Origin: an uncultured Bacteroidales bacterium
Lineage (GTDB): Bacteria; Bacteroidota; Bacteroidia; Bacteroidales; Muribaculaceae
Length of the DNA stretch: 62,061 bases
Assembly (NCBI GenBank): GCA_947175535.1
Contig: CAMWNF010000002.1
Span: 1-62,061 of the forward strand
Reading direction: 5' to 3'
Of the stretch, positions 19,050 to 27,167 are shown piece after piece. Below the pieces are notes generated by a model. It was given only the letters and a program-made list of their open reading frames with translations. It was not told the DNA's origin and did no database searches. The stretch's first letter is position 1; each line of letters starts with the position of its first letter. The position numbers were made by a program, and so were the translations under genes.

Positions 19050-19672
19050 GCGTTGTTAGATGCTTTAATGTTAATAATATGACCGGGAATAATCATCATC
19101 ACTATAAAGGCGAGGATAAACAGAGGCATAAACCATGATGCTCCAAGAGGAATCCCACCGGTGACGCAACACAGTGTAAAAAGTCCTATTACAAGAGCTA
19201 TCGCCCCACCCCACTGCATACTCATCTCCTTTAGCACTATACCATTGACCATTTCTGCTGCCGGCGTAACAATCAGGCAGTAGATCAACATAGCAATCCA
19301 ACAGTCGACGCGCAACACATAGGTAAAAAATAGACAGAAGACGGTGAGAAGCAGGAAACTCAGGCCGACAGTAGTCCATAATCGGGAAATTATGCGGTCT
19401 GAATAACTAACTACGCCTGATTTGTGTTTGTTTTTAGCCATCAGCGGAGTGGCTATACCTCCGACGAGCGGTATCAGAAACCAACACCAGTTGCATGCGT
19501 TATTGTGAGTCAGCCACAAGAGACCCCATACCAATAAAGAGACGGCTACAGTAAGATAACCCCACATTAAAAGTATGTTACCGTCGCCTAAGGAATAGCG
19601 CTCTTTTGTACGCTCAATCATCTTTGTGATGATTTCGAGACTTTCTTTTTCGGTCATTTGTTTTTCAATCAT
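19046..19672 (-). CDS. Multi-pass membrane protein paired with the winged-helix regulator
   Basis: 208 residues from ATG 19672 (MIEKQMTEKESLEIITKMIERTKERY); a longer frame from 19795 is rejected because it would start upstream of the transcription start. The first 30 residues are a charged amphipathic helix, followed by about six hydrophobic segments (LLMWGYLTVAVSLLVWGLLWL, WCWFLIPLVGGIATPLM, TTVGLSFLLLTVFCLFFTYVL and others). I do not recognise a transport or enzyme family; it resembles the uncharacterised membrane proteins commonly co-encoded with small winged-helix regulators in Bacteroidetes, possibly as a sensor or anti-regulator (inference). Confidence 0.75.
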   Translation of the reverse strand: MIEKQMTEKESLEIITKMIERTKERYSLGDGNILLMWGYLTVAVSLLVWGLLWLTHNNACNWCWFLIPLVGGIATPLMAKNKHKSGVVSYSDRIISRLWTTVGLSFLLLTVFCLFFTYVLRVDCWIAMLIYCLIVTPAAEMVNGIVLKEMSMQWGGAIALVIGLFTLCCVTGGIPLGASWFMPLFILAFIVMMIIPGHIINIKASNNA

Positions 19673-19686
19673 AACTTGAAAATTAA

Positions 19687-19705
19687 TTGGTTTATAATAT
19701 AAACT
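19687..19705 (-). promoter_or_regulatory. Palindromic operator copy 1 (in the leader)
   Basis: TTGGTTTATAATATAAACT on the plus strand, near-palindromic core GTTTATAATATAAAC (19690-19704). It lies 14 bp upstream of the membrane-protein ATG and is an inverted copy of 19777-19795. Confidence 0.65.
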
Positions 19706-19762
19706 ACTTTTAGAAAAGAAAAGGAGCAAACTCGCGCGATGCCGCTCCGTTATCAATTTCGA

Positions 19763-19798
19763 CGCAAAGATAAAGCAGTTTATATTATAAACCAAATT
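19763..19798 (-). promoter_or_regulatory. Promoter of the winged-helix operon with operator copy 2 in its spacer
   Basis: On the minus strand: TTTG (19794-19797), a 20-bp spacer, then a perfect -7 box TATCTTTG (19766-19773 region, read leftward). The spacer holds the second palindrome (19777-19795, 19 of 19 bases identical to copy 1 in inverted orientation), so a bound repressor would block the promoter. Confidence 0.65.
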
Positions 19799-19871
19799 TT
19801 TGAGGAATTATTTTTGGGGTGCTCGCGCAGAGGCGCGGAGGACGCGGAGAGAAAGGGGCTGAGATTGGCGA

Positions 19872-19965
19872 GGCGGACTTGTTGGAGAGGGTCAGATTTG
19901 TCAGACATGGTCGGACTTGTCGGACGAGGTCGGATTTGTCGGACGAGGTCGGATTTGTCGGACGA
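19872..19965. repeat. Tandem 19-bp GTCGGA repeat array
   Basis: Four 19-bp units at 19890-19908, 19909-19927, 19928-19946 and 19947-19965; the last two are identical (GGTCGGATTTGTCGGACGA). A degenerate fifth unit lies at 19872-19889. It is part of the 332-bp gene-free stretch 19796-20127, which otherwise holds only hairpins; the small frames crossing it are repeat artefacts. Confidence 0.85.
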
Positions 19966-20001
19966 GGGTTAGGACTCTGAGGGCTCTGAGGCTTAGTTTT
20001 T

Positions 20002-20035
20002 GGCGGTCGCGAGAGCTCGCGACCCTACTCTTTGG
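20002..20035 (-). repeat. REP-like GTAG-led hairpin
   Basis: Stem GGTCGCGAG-AG-CTCGCGACC (20005-20024), perfect over 9 bp. The minus strand has GTAG directly 5' of the hairpin. Flanks match 17837-17870. The right flank is partly repeated at about 20045-20061. Confidence 0.6.
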
Positions 20036-20063
20036 TGGGGGGCTTACCCTACTCTTTATGGAA

Positions 20064-20096
20064 AATCCCCGCTCGCTTTTTGGCGAGGCGGGGATT
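20064..20096 (-). terminator. Probable terminator of the fructan operon
   Basis: Minus-strand hairpin AATCCCCGC..TCGC/GCGA GCGGGGATT with one bulged base and a weak T-run (GATTTTCC). It lies 31 bp beyond the fructokinase stop. Confidence 0.55.
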
Positions 20097-20127
20097 GGGA
20101 TTTGGTTATGTGGGAGGATTGTTTTTA

Positions 20128-21009
20128 TCAGGCGTTTGTCAGTTCTTCGGGAAGAATTGGCATCGCGCCTTTTTTGGTGCAGACATATGCTGATGTCTGC
20201 ACTGCGAGATTATGAGCTTCTGCAACGGTTTTGCCTTTGAGAATGCTTGCTATAAATGCTGCGGTGAATGAGTCGCCGGCTCCAACGGTGTCGGCAACCT
20301 CAACTTTGGGTGTCGGTTGGAAAGATACACTGCCGGGGGTGAAAACGTAGCTGCCGTTTATACCGCAAGTCAAGATAAGCATCTTGAGATTATATTTTCC
20401 AAGAAGAATCCAGCATTTATCCTGTAAATCGATACCGGGATAACCGAACATACGGCTGACGGTCACGAGTTCTTCATCGTTAATCTTGAGGATGTTGCAA
20501 CGCTCCATCGAGTCACAGAGGATTTCTTTGTTATAAAATCCCTGACGAAGATTGACATCAAACACTACGAGTGTGTCGTCGGTCTGAGGCATTGCGTCGA
20601 GGAAACGGTTGATTGTATTACGAGACACAATGTTACGTTGGGCAAGCGAACCGAAGCAAACGGCTTTTGTGCGTTCGGCTATCTGTTCGAGGTGAGCGGT
20701 GTAAGGGATATTGTCCCAAGCGACGTTTTCCTTAATATCATACTGAGGTATGCCTGCCTGATCGATCTCGACCTGAACTGTTCCCGTCGGATAAGGTACG
20801 GTTGCAATGTGATGGTTGAGACCCTTTGAAGTGAAGTTCTCAATAATTTCGTGACCAAGTGCGTCATCACCTACGGCACTGACTACACAGCTGGGCAGGC
20901 CGAACTGCGAAACATGATAAGCGAAATTGGCAGGAGCGCCACCGATTTTTTTACCTTCGGGAAGAACGTCCCAGAGGGCCTCGCCCATTCCTACTACTAT
21001 ATCTTTCAT
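20128..21009 (-). CDS. PfkB-family fructokinase
   Basis: 293 residues, normal for bacterial fructokinases of the ribokinase/PfkB family. Visible are the N-terminal strand GMGEALWDVLPEGKKIGGAPANFAYH (GG substrate-binding turn), the mid-protein DVNLRQGFYN and LKINDEEL motifs, and the C-terminal PfkB signature DTVGAGDSFTAAF with the catalytic Asp of GAGD. It phosphorylates imported fructose to fructose-6-phosphate with ATP. It is the last gene of a leftward operon (GH32, permease, kinase), 35 bp after the permease. This position and the GH32 partner favour fructose over other PfkB substrates. Confidence 0.93.
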   Translation of the reverse strand: MKDIVVGMGEALWDVLPEGKKIGGAPANFAYHVSQFGLPSCVVSAVGDDALGHEIIENFTSKGLNHHIATVPYPTGTVQVEIDQAGIPQYDIKENVAWDNIPYTAHLEQIAERTKAVCFGSLAQRNIVSRNTINRFLDAMPQTDDTLVVFDVNLRQGFYNKEILCDSMERCNILKINDEELVTVSRMFGYPGIDLQDKCWILLGKYNLKMLILTCGINGSYVFTPGSVSFQPTPKVEVADTVGAGDSFTAAFIASILKGKTVAEAHNLAVQTSAYVCTKKGAMPILPEELTNA

Positions 21010-21044
21010 TGTCTAATATTTATTTTAGATTCGAGGTTAATTTA

Positions 21045-22229
21045 TTATGCTTTTTTAATTTTGAGTGTATAGGCGAGAAGATAGACTACGCCTACGGTCA
21101 TAACAGCTACCGCACCGAACTGACCGCCTGAGAGGTCGCTGGCAAAACCCATCGCGAGCGGGAATATAGTGCCGCCGAACAAGCCCATAATCATAAGGCC
21201 TGACACTTCGTTCTTTTCGTCTGGCGAATAGTTGAGAGCCTGTGCGAAGATGATAGAGAAGATATTAGAGTTGCCGAATCCAATCAGTGCGATGCCGATA
21301 TAAATCATGTGGATTGAATTTGAGACAAACAGTAGTATCATTGCTGCAAGCATCATAAACACGCTGACTGCGAAGAACGAGCGAGCTGATGCCTTGCGAA
21401 GGATAAATGCTCCGAGCAAACAACCGGCAGTACGGAAAATAAAGTAAAGACTTGTAGCGAACCCGGCTTCCTCAAGAGGTAAAGACAAACGCTCCATGAT
21501 GATTTTGGGTGCTGTCGTGTTAGTACCGACATCAATGCCGACATGGCACATGATGCCGATGAAGCATAGAAGTACGAAGGGGCGGCCGAGCAGCTTGATA
21601 CATTCGCCGAAACCCGACGCACGGTCAGGACGTTCTTCCTGAATAGGTGTAGCCGCAAGCATCGAAATCGACAGAACGCTGACAAGAGCATATATCGGGA
21701 AGAGTACGCGCCATCCGAGACCGAAGGTAACGGCAGCTGAAGTAGCACCCCACGCTGCAAGTATCGGAGCGAGGAACGAAGCGATAGCCTTCACGAACTG
21801 ACCGAATGTCAATGTCGATGCAAGATGGTCAGGTGCGATGAGGTTGCTGACGAGAGGATTTAGAGAGGTCTGCATAAGGGCGTTACCGATGCCGAGAAGC
21901 GAGAACGCTATTAGCATGACATAGTAACCTTCGCCGAACATCGGAATTACAAGCGATGCCGCAGTCACTACAAGACTTATTAGAACAGTCTTTTTACGAC
22001 CGATGCGGTTCATCAACATGCCTGTCGGCACGGAGAAAATCAAAAACCAGAAGAATACGAGCGAAGGGAAAAGATTTGCCTGCGAGTCTGTAAGACCGAG
22101 ATCTTTCTGAACATAATTTGAAGCTGTGCCGACAAGGTCAACAAAACCCATCGCAAAGAAGCACAGCATTACAGGGACGAACTGCAACAGAGTGCTTTTA
22201 CGAGCCACTGAAGCTGAAGAATTATCCAT
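21045..22229 (-). CDS. MFS sugar permease, FucP/GluP type (probable fructose importer)
   Basis: 394 residues, 12 predicted membrane helices. Motifs include FFAMGFVDLVGTASNYVQKDLGLT near the N-terminus, the MFS loop MNRIGRKKTVLIS and GIGNALMQTSLNPLVSNL, which fits sugar:H+ symporters of the FucP branch. The inner-membrane location lets it take the fructose released in the periplasm into the cytoplasm for the kinase encoded 35 bp downstream. It starts 7 bp after the GH32 stop. Fructose as substrate is inferred from context; glucose or fucose relatives have similar sequences. Confidence 0.9.
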   Translation of the reverse strand: MDNSSASVARKSTLLQFVPVMLCFFAMGFVDLVGTASNYVQKDLGLTDSQANLFPSLVFFWFLIFSVPTGMLMNRIGRKKTVLISLVVTAASLVIPMFGEGYYVMLIAFSLLGIGNALMQTSLNPLVSNLIAPDHLASTLTFGQFVKAIASFLAPILAAWGATSAAVTFGLGWRVLFPIYALVSVLSISMLAATPIQEERPDRASGFGECIKLLGRPFVLLCFIGIMCHVGIDVGTNTTAPKIIMERLSLPLEEAGFATSLYFIFRTAGCLLGAFILRKASARSFFAVSVFMMLAAMILLFVSNSIHMIYIGIALIGFGNSNIFSIIFAQALNYSPDEKNEVSGLMIMGLFGGTIFPLAMGFASDLSGGQFGAVAVMTVGVVYLLAYTLKIKKA

Positions 22230-22236
22230 TTTTCAA

Positions 22237-24075
22237 TTATTTTTTAAGGTTAATCGTAAATATTTCAAGATCTTTCACCTGACCGTTACCGCCTTGCGAA
22301 CGCACGGTAAGAGTGTTATAGGGATCGGTCGGAAACACGAGATTTGTCATGACGAATGAACCTTCACCGTCAAATATCTCAATGCTCGAACGATCGATGA
22401 AAATGCGGAGCTGCTGCACGGATGAGTCGCGCAAAGTAGGAGCCCAAACTACAGCAGGGAAATCCTGACTGAAGTCAGTCACACCGCTCTCGGTGCGGTC
22501 GAATGTGAATGTCTGCGAAGCAGGATCAAACGCCATATCAACATGCTCTCCACGGGCGTTTGACAGCGACAGCGTCATTTGAGCTGCGTTGCGGGCATCA
22601 AGAGTGAGAAGGATTTCGCACACTCCGTCGTTTTCAGTGGGTAAATTGTATTTTTTACCTGACGCGCCGATATTCTGAGATTTAACTGAAAGCACTCTTT
22701 TACCGCGAAGGTTAATAGTTTCGGGCGAGGGAACTGTTTTGAGCCAGTATTCACCGTCGTTGCCTTTAGTAAGCGTGAGATCGCGTGGAAGAGTATTTGC
22801 ACTGCGGAACTGCATGGTCGGAACTTCTGCCGCATACTGCCAGTTGCTCATCCAGCCGATAACAGTGCGACGGTTGTCAGGGGCATCGCTGAAACTTACT
22901 GTAGCATAATGGTCTTTGCCATGATCCATCCATTTGACGGGGACAGTACCGTCTGCAAGAGTATCGACTGTAAATTTCTTCCCGTCAAAATCGCCGACAA
23001 AATATTGAGTGGCACTACCGCCGAACACTCCGCCGGGATTTAGATTACAAATAAGTACCCATTTCTTTTCATCTGTACCTTCTACCGGTAACTCAAACAA
23101 ATCGGGACATTCCCATACTCCATCCTGTGCACCAAGTCCCTTGCCGAACGCACTCTGAAGAGTCCAGTTTTTAAGGTCGGGAGAAGTGAAAATCAGCATT
23201 TCATGGTCGAGTGCATGAGCCAGAAGCATGACCCATTGCTGAGTCGGAGCATGCCAGAACATATTGGGGTCACGGGCTTCTGAATCGAGCGTTACGACCG
23301 GACTTCCGGAATAAAAGTGAAGTGTCTCACCATTGTCGTCGCTCCACACAAGGCTCTGTTGCTGAGTAGCATCAGCTGATGTATATAGACCTATGATTGC
23401 GTCCTTTCCGAACCCTGCAGTACCGTCTTTATCAACGACACAACTACCTGAGAAAACCATACCCAAGCCGTTAGGTTCAAGAGCTTCGGGTTCAGGAGTC
23501 CAATTAATCAAGTCTGTAGAGGTAGAATGTCCCCATGAAAGGTTCTGCCATTTAGAACCGTAAGGGTTATGCTGAAAATATAAATGCCAGACACCATCTT
23601 TATAGAACATGCCGTTGGGATCATTCATCCAGCCGTAGAGGGGTGTATGGTGATAGAGGGGACGGTATTTTTCACGATTGGTGGTGTCGAATGTATCACT
23701 GAGTTGTATTTTACGCCAGCATGCATCCTCACTTGCCTCCCGAACGGTTGTCCGATCCTGCGAAGTTGCAACGTCAAGTAATATAGGGTTACCATTATAA
23801 GGCGTCAAATCTAACGGAACGTAATAGTCAACTTTATTACGCGCAAGGCGGGCGTTGATTGTCTTGTCAATTTTTCCATTGAGTAAAACATTAATGCGGG
23901 CATCATCGACCTTTTCCTCTATAGGAAGAAGAAGATAACGGGCATTGCCGGTGACTCTGACAAGAGTATTGTTTGTGCCGAGATGATTTATCTCTATACC
24001 ATCGTTTGCTTTCATGGATGGAAGTCCGATTAAACAGGCAAACAGAATTGCCGAAAGTTTCTTGAAGTATTTCAT
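22237..24075 (-). CDS. Glycoside hydrolase family 32 fructanase (levanase/inulinase/sucrase type)
   Basis: 612 residues from ATG 24075 (MKYFKKLSAILFACLIGLPS); the longer frame from 24111 is excluded because it begins inside the -7 box. Export signal present; LFAC is a possible but weak lipobox, so periplasmic or lipid-anchored location is open. About 110 residues of unrecognised beta-rich sequence precede the catalytic domain. The GH32 triad motifs are intact: WMNDPNG (nucleophile Asp), EARDPNMFW (stabiliser) and ECPDLFEL (acid/base Glu). A C-terminal beta-sandwich follows (IFIDRSSIEIFDGEG). It cleaves beta-fructosyl linkages; levan versus inulin specificity cannot be read from sequence. Confidence 0.95.
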   Translation of the reverse strand: MKYFKKLSAILFACLIGLPSMKANDGIEINHLGTNNTLVRVTGNARYLLLPIEEKVDDARINVLLNGKIDKTINARLARNKVDYYVPLDLTPYNGNPILLDVATSQDRTTVREASEDACWRKIQLSDTFDTTNREKYRPLYHHTPLYGWMNDPNGMFYKDGVWHLYFQHNPYGSKWQNLSWGHSTSTDLINWTPEPEALEPNGLGMVFSGSCVVDKDGTAGFGKDAIIGLYTSADATQQQSLVWSDDNGETLHFYSGSPVVTLDSEARDPNMFWHAPTQQWVMLLAHALDHEMLIFTSPDLKNWTLQSAFGKGLGAQDGVWECPDLFELPVEGTDEKKWVLICNLNPGGVFGGSATQYFVGDFDGKKFTVDTLADGTVPVKWMDHGKDHYATVSFSDAPDNRRTVIGWMSNWQYAAEVPTMQFRSANTLPRDLTLTKGNDGEYWLKTVPSPETINLRGKRVLSVKSQNIGASGKKYNLPTENDGVCEILLTLDARNAAQMTLSLSNARGEHVDMAFDPASQTFTFDRTESGVTDFSQDFPAVVWAPTLRDSSVQQLRIFIDRSSIEIFDGEGSFVMTNLVFPTDPYNTLTVRSQGGNGQVKDLEIFTINLKK

Positions 24076-24108
24076 GTCTGAAGATTTGAGTATACGATTT
24101 TGATAACG

Positions 24109-24116
24109 CAAAACTA
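24109..24116 (-). promoter_or_regulatory. -7 box of the GH32/permease/fructokinase operon
   Basis: TAGTTTTG on the minus strand, a perfect TAnnTTTG, 33 bp before the chosen GH32 start. Confidence 0.7.
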
Positions 24117-24138
24117 CATTAAATAAGCGTAAATCATA

Positions 24139-24151
24139 TATAAGATATGTT
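24139..24151 (-). promoter_or_regulatory. Candidate operator of the fructan HTCS regulator
   Basis: Minus strand AACATATCTTATA; its AACATATCT core ends 26 bp before the -7 box. The same motif (12/13) at the same distance precedes the susC-like gene at 27168. Confidence 0.6.
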
Positions 24152-24222
24152 TCATGGTCTATAAAATTTGTTGTACCGATTAATTTTTAATACATTACAC
24201 AACATCTTTCACATAAAAACAT

Positions 24223-24230
24223 TATTTTTG
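24223..24230 (+). promoter_or_regulatory. -7 box of the HTCS gene
   Basis: TATTTTTG, perfect consensus, 29 bp before the ATG of the hybrid regulator. No clear -33 box. Confidence 0.6.
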
Positions 24231-24259
24231 TATCTCAAAAGAAAAAGCGTTACCTTAAT

Positions 24260-27037
24260 ATGAATCTAAGACCAAGAATAAAACTATTCCTGACCTTAAC
24301 CTTCTTTGTCGTTTCAACCGGTCTGAGCGGGTGTAAAGAAAAACCGACCTACCGTATCGGCGTGTCGCAATGCAGCGATGATGACTGGCGTGCGAAGATG
24401 AATGATGAAATTCTTCGCGAGATGATGTTTCACGATGATGCAGTCGTGGAAATCCGCTCTGCAGATGACAGCAATGAAAAGCAAATCGCCGACATAAAAT
24501 ATTTCGCAGACAATAAATTTGATATAATTATTGCCGCGCCTAATGAAGCGGACGCGCTCACGCCGATAATCGCCGAAGTTTACAACTCCGGTATTCCCGT
24601 ACTGCTTTTCGACCGAAGCGTACACGGAGACCAGTTCACAGCATTTCAAGGAGCAGACAACCGCGAAATCGGAAGGTCCGCCGCTGAAATCGCACGTAAT
24701 CTTGTTGAAAATGGCGACAAAATAAACATCCTTGAAATCCGAGGATTAGCAGGTTCAACACCTGCGGAAGAAAGAGCTGAAGGCTTTGCTGAAATTGTGT
24801 CCTGCCACAACGACATGGAGATAGTGTCATCAGCTTACGGCAACTGGAATGGACCGGATGCGGCGGTCGCAGTCGATTCATTGCTAAACAAATATCCACA
24901 CATTAATATAATATATGCCCACAACGACCGAATGGCTATCGCGGCAGCAGAGACAGCCCATAATCACGGTCTCGACAATATTAAAATAATAGGCATTGAT
25001 GCCGCACCGGAGATTGGTATACGAGCTGTAGCCGATTCCGTAATCGATGTGTCATTCCTCTATCCCACCGACGGTTATGGTCTTATACGTAAAGCCATGG
25101 CGATTCTAAAAGGTGAGCCATATGAGCGCTTCACATATCTTGACGCAAATGTCCCTGTCGATTTGTCAAACGCTGCAATTCTATTACGTCAGAACGATGA
25201 GATGAAAGAAGAAACGGCCAAAATCGTCACACTGAAATCTCAGGTCGACGAATATTGGCATAAACATTCAGCTCAGACAATGCTGTTATACGCCGCCATA
25301 GCATTTACTCTCATTCTCTTCGGTCTGGCGTTTGCTTTACTTCGCGCATACTGGCAACGCCGACAAAGTCAGGAAAAACTTGCAGCGCAAAACAAAGAAC
25401 TTGAGGAACAGCGCGACAGAGTGATAGCTCTCAATGAGCAACTGCGCGAAGTCACGCAGTCAAAACTGATGTTCTTCACTAATGTGTCGCACGATCTCCG
25501 CACGCCTCTGACACTCATTTCAGGTCCTATTGAACAACTTACAGAAGCTCAAAACCTTACGCCTGATCAAAACGCGATGGCACGTCTTGCCAAGAAAAAT
25601 GTCAAAGTCCTTATGAGGCTCATTAATCAGATTCTTGATTTCAGAAAATATGAGAACGGCAAACTTGACCTTTCGCTAAGTGAAGTAGATTTGGCGAGTA
25701 TGTTGCGCGAATGGTGCGACTCGTTCAAAATTATAGCAAGGACACGCGACATAAAATTCACGACGTCGATAGCAGATGACGCAAATCTAACCGCAGCAGT
25801 TGATGTCGACAAAATCGAGCGTGTTATGTTCAATCTGATTTCGAATGCCTTCAAATATACTCGTCCTAACGGAAGTATCTCGGTCACAGCCGCCCGCACC
25901 GGTGATATGATTGAAATATCTGTCACAGATACCGGTAAAGGTATCAGCGCAGAAGATTTGTCACATATTTTCGAACGTTTTTTCCAGGTCGACAAGATTC
26001 ATCCCAATGGTTCAGGCATAGGACTTGCTCTTGCAAAATCATTTATAGAACTCCACTCGGGTTCTCTTACCGCTATCAGCGAACCGGGTAAAGGCTCGAC
26101 ATTCACGGTTAAACTCCCAGTGAAACACATTGAAGGTGATGTCGTAAGCACCGGTTCTAAAATAACTGCAGAAGATGTGAACCTCGAACTGGGAGAAGTG
26201 ACTCCGACCATATCTCCTGATGATGTTGACAAAACTTGCGTGCTTGTCATTGACGACAACGCCGACATCCGGGCAATGATAGCGACTATCCTAAAGGATG
26301 ATTATGAGGCAATTCCCGCAGAAGACGGTCGACAAGGTCTGAAAATGGCGGCTAAATATGTGCCTGACCTTATTATCTGCGATGTCATGATGCCCATCAT
26401 GGACGGACTTGAATGCTGCCGCGAACTTAAAGCCGAGCAATCGACCTGCCATATTCCGGTGCTTATGCTGACGGCATGTTCGATGGATGAGCAACGTGTA
26501 CAAGGATATGAATGCGGAGCTGACGGTTATATGTCTAAACCTTTTAACCGCGATGTGCTGCTTGCGCGCTGCCGTTCACTTATTGACAACCGACGCAGAG
26601 TCAAATCAGTATGGCACTCCTCAGGTCAAGGCAAAGCGATAAAGGCCGAGACCGAAAAAGCAGCGGCAGTGCGTCAAGCTGATGGTATTGGTCCCCTCGA
26701 CAGTGAATTCTATGCACGCTTCAGCCGTCTTGTTGAGGAAAATATGTCGGACCCCGAACTGAGCGTTGACAGTCTGGCGGGAAAACTCGGATTAGGACGT
26801 ACACAGTTCTACCGTAAAATCAAAGCACTTACCAACTATTCTCCGGTAGAATTACTCCGCAATATCCGACTTGCGAAGGCGCGACACCTCATCACCACCA
26901 CCGAAAAGTCAGTAGCGGAAATCTCCTATGAAGTAGGCTTCTCTACTCCGGCATATTTCGGGAAATGCTACAAAGACCGATACGGCGAAACCCCTACCGA
27001 AATCAGAGACCGCCTGAACGGACAGAATAATTCCTAA
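24260..27037 (+). CDS. Hybrid two-component system sensor/regulator with periplasmic sugar-binding domain (fructan HTCS)
   Basis: 925 residues in one chain: N-terminal export signal with a lipobox-like LSGC (Cys25); a type I periplasmic sugar-binding domain (about 30-320, YRIGVSQCSDDDW, GIPVLLFDRS, GIDAAPEIGIRAV); one membrane helix (about 338-360); histidine kinase with NVSHDLRTPLTLIS (phospho-His near 410) and ATPase boxes NLISNAFKYT and GSGIGLALAK; receiver domain with ICDVMMPIMDG (phospho-Asp near 706); AraC-type HTH at the end (LGRTQFYRKIKAL, AEISYEVGFSTPAYFGKCYKDRYGETP). Bacteroides thetaiotaomicron BT1754, which has this architecture, binds fructose directly and activates its fructan locus; the same role is inferred here. 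It sits between the two divergent operons it should control. Confidence 0.95.
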   Translation: MNLRPRIKLFLTLTFFVVSTGLSGCKEKPTYRIGVSQCSDDDWRAKMNDEILREMMFHDDAVVEIRSADDSNEKQIADIKYFADNKFDIIIAAPNEADALTPIIAEVYNSGIPVLLFDRSVHGDQFTAFQGADNREIGRSAAEIARNLVENGDKINILEIRGLAGSTPAEERAEGFAEIVSCHNDMEIVSSAYGNWNGPDAAVAVDSLLNKYPHINIIYAHNDRMAIAAAETAHNHGLDNIKIIGIDAAPEIGIRAVADSVIDVSFLYPTDGYGLIRKAMAILKGEPYERFTYLDANVPVDLSNAAILLRQNDEMKEETAKIVTLKSQVDEYWHKHSAQTMLLYAAIAFTLILFGLAFALLRAYWQRRQSQEKLAAQNKELEEQRDRVIALNEQLREVTQSKLMFFTNVSHDLRTPLTLISGPIEQLTEAQNLTPDQNAMARLAKKNVKVLMRLINQILDFRKYENGKLDLSLSEVDLASMLREWCDSFKIIARTRDIKFTTSIADDANLTAAVDVDKIERVMFNLISNAFKYTRPNGSISVTAARTGDMIEISVTDTGKGISAEDLSHIFERFFQVDKIHPNGSGIGLALAKSFIELHSGSLTAISEPGKGSTFTVKLPVKHIEGDVVSTGSKITAEDVNLELGEVTPTISPDDVDKTCVLVIDDNADIRAMIATILKDDYEAIPAEDGRQGLKMAAKYVPDLIICDVMMPIMDGLECCRELKAEQSTCHIPVLMLTACSMDEQRVQGYECGADGYMSKPFNRDVLLARCRSLIDNRRRVKSVWHSSGQGKAIKAETEKAAAVRQADGIGPLDSEFYARFSRLVEENMSDPELSVDSLAGKLGLGRTQFYRKIKALTNYSPVELLRNIRLAKARHLITTTEKSVAEISYEVGFSTPAYFGKCYKDRYGETPTEIRDRLNGQNNS

Positions 27038-27040
27038 AAA

Positions 27041-27097
27041 TGTTGCGAATAGTATCAAAAATCGTTCGAACGACGATTTTTGATACACGCCGCAACA
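27041..27097. repeat. Long two-part hairpin between the HTCS gene and the susC operon
   Basis: Inner perfect 14-bp arms GTATCAAAAATCGT/ACGATTTTTGATAC (27052-27065/27073-27086, loop of 7) and outer arms TGTTGCG/CGCAACA (27041-27047/27091-27097). It begins 3 bp after the HTCS stop. It could be a terminator without a T-run or a protein-binding palindrome. Confidence 0.7.
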
Positions 27098-27136
27098 TAT
27101 CTAATACTATTGTCTTTCAACCGCTATATAATTTTG
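27094..27136 (+). promoter_or_regulatory. Regulated promoter of the fructan susCD operon
   Basis: Candidate operator AACATATCTAATA (27094-27106), then the -7 box TAATTTTG (27129-27136), 26 bp after the AACATATCT core. No -33 TTTG is present, which suits an activator-dependent promoter. Transcription should start near 27142-27144, which decides the start of the next gene. Confidence 0.65.
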
Positions 27137-27167
27137 CGGCATGAATGACAACCAAAACACTATAATC

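Noticed and set aside
19872-19965. Possible CRISPR array
   Set aside because: The units are contiguous 19-bp tandem repeats without unique spacers, and no cas genes are present.
19739-20240. Small plus-strand frames across the repeat-rich gap
   Set aside because: They are made of the 19-bp repeats and hairpins, show low-complexity translations, and overlap the fructokinase end on the other strand.
27141-27167. Earlier ATG for the fructan SusC gene
   Set aside because: It lies at the expected transcription start 5 bp after the -7 box, and the extra residues would precede the signal peptide.
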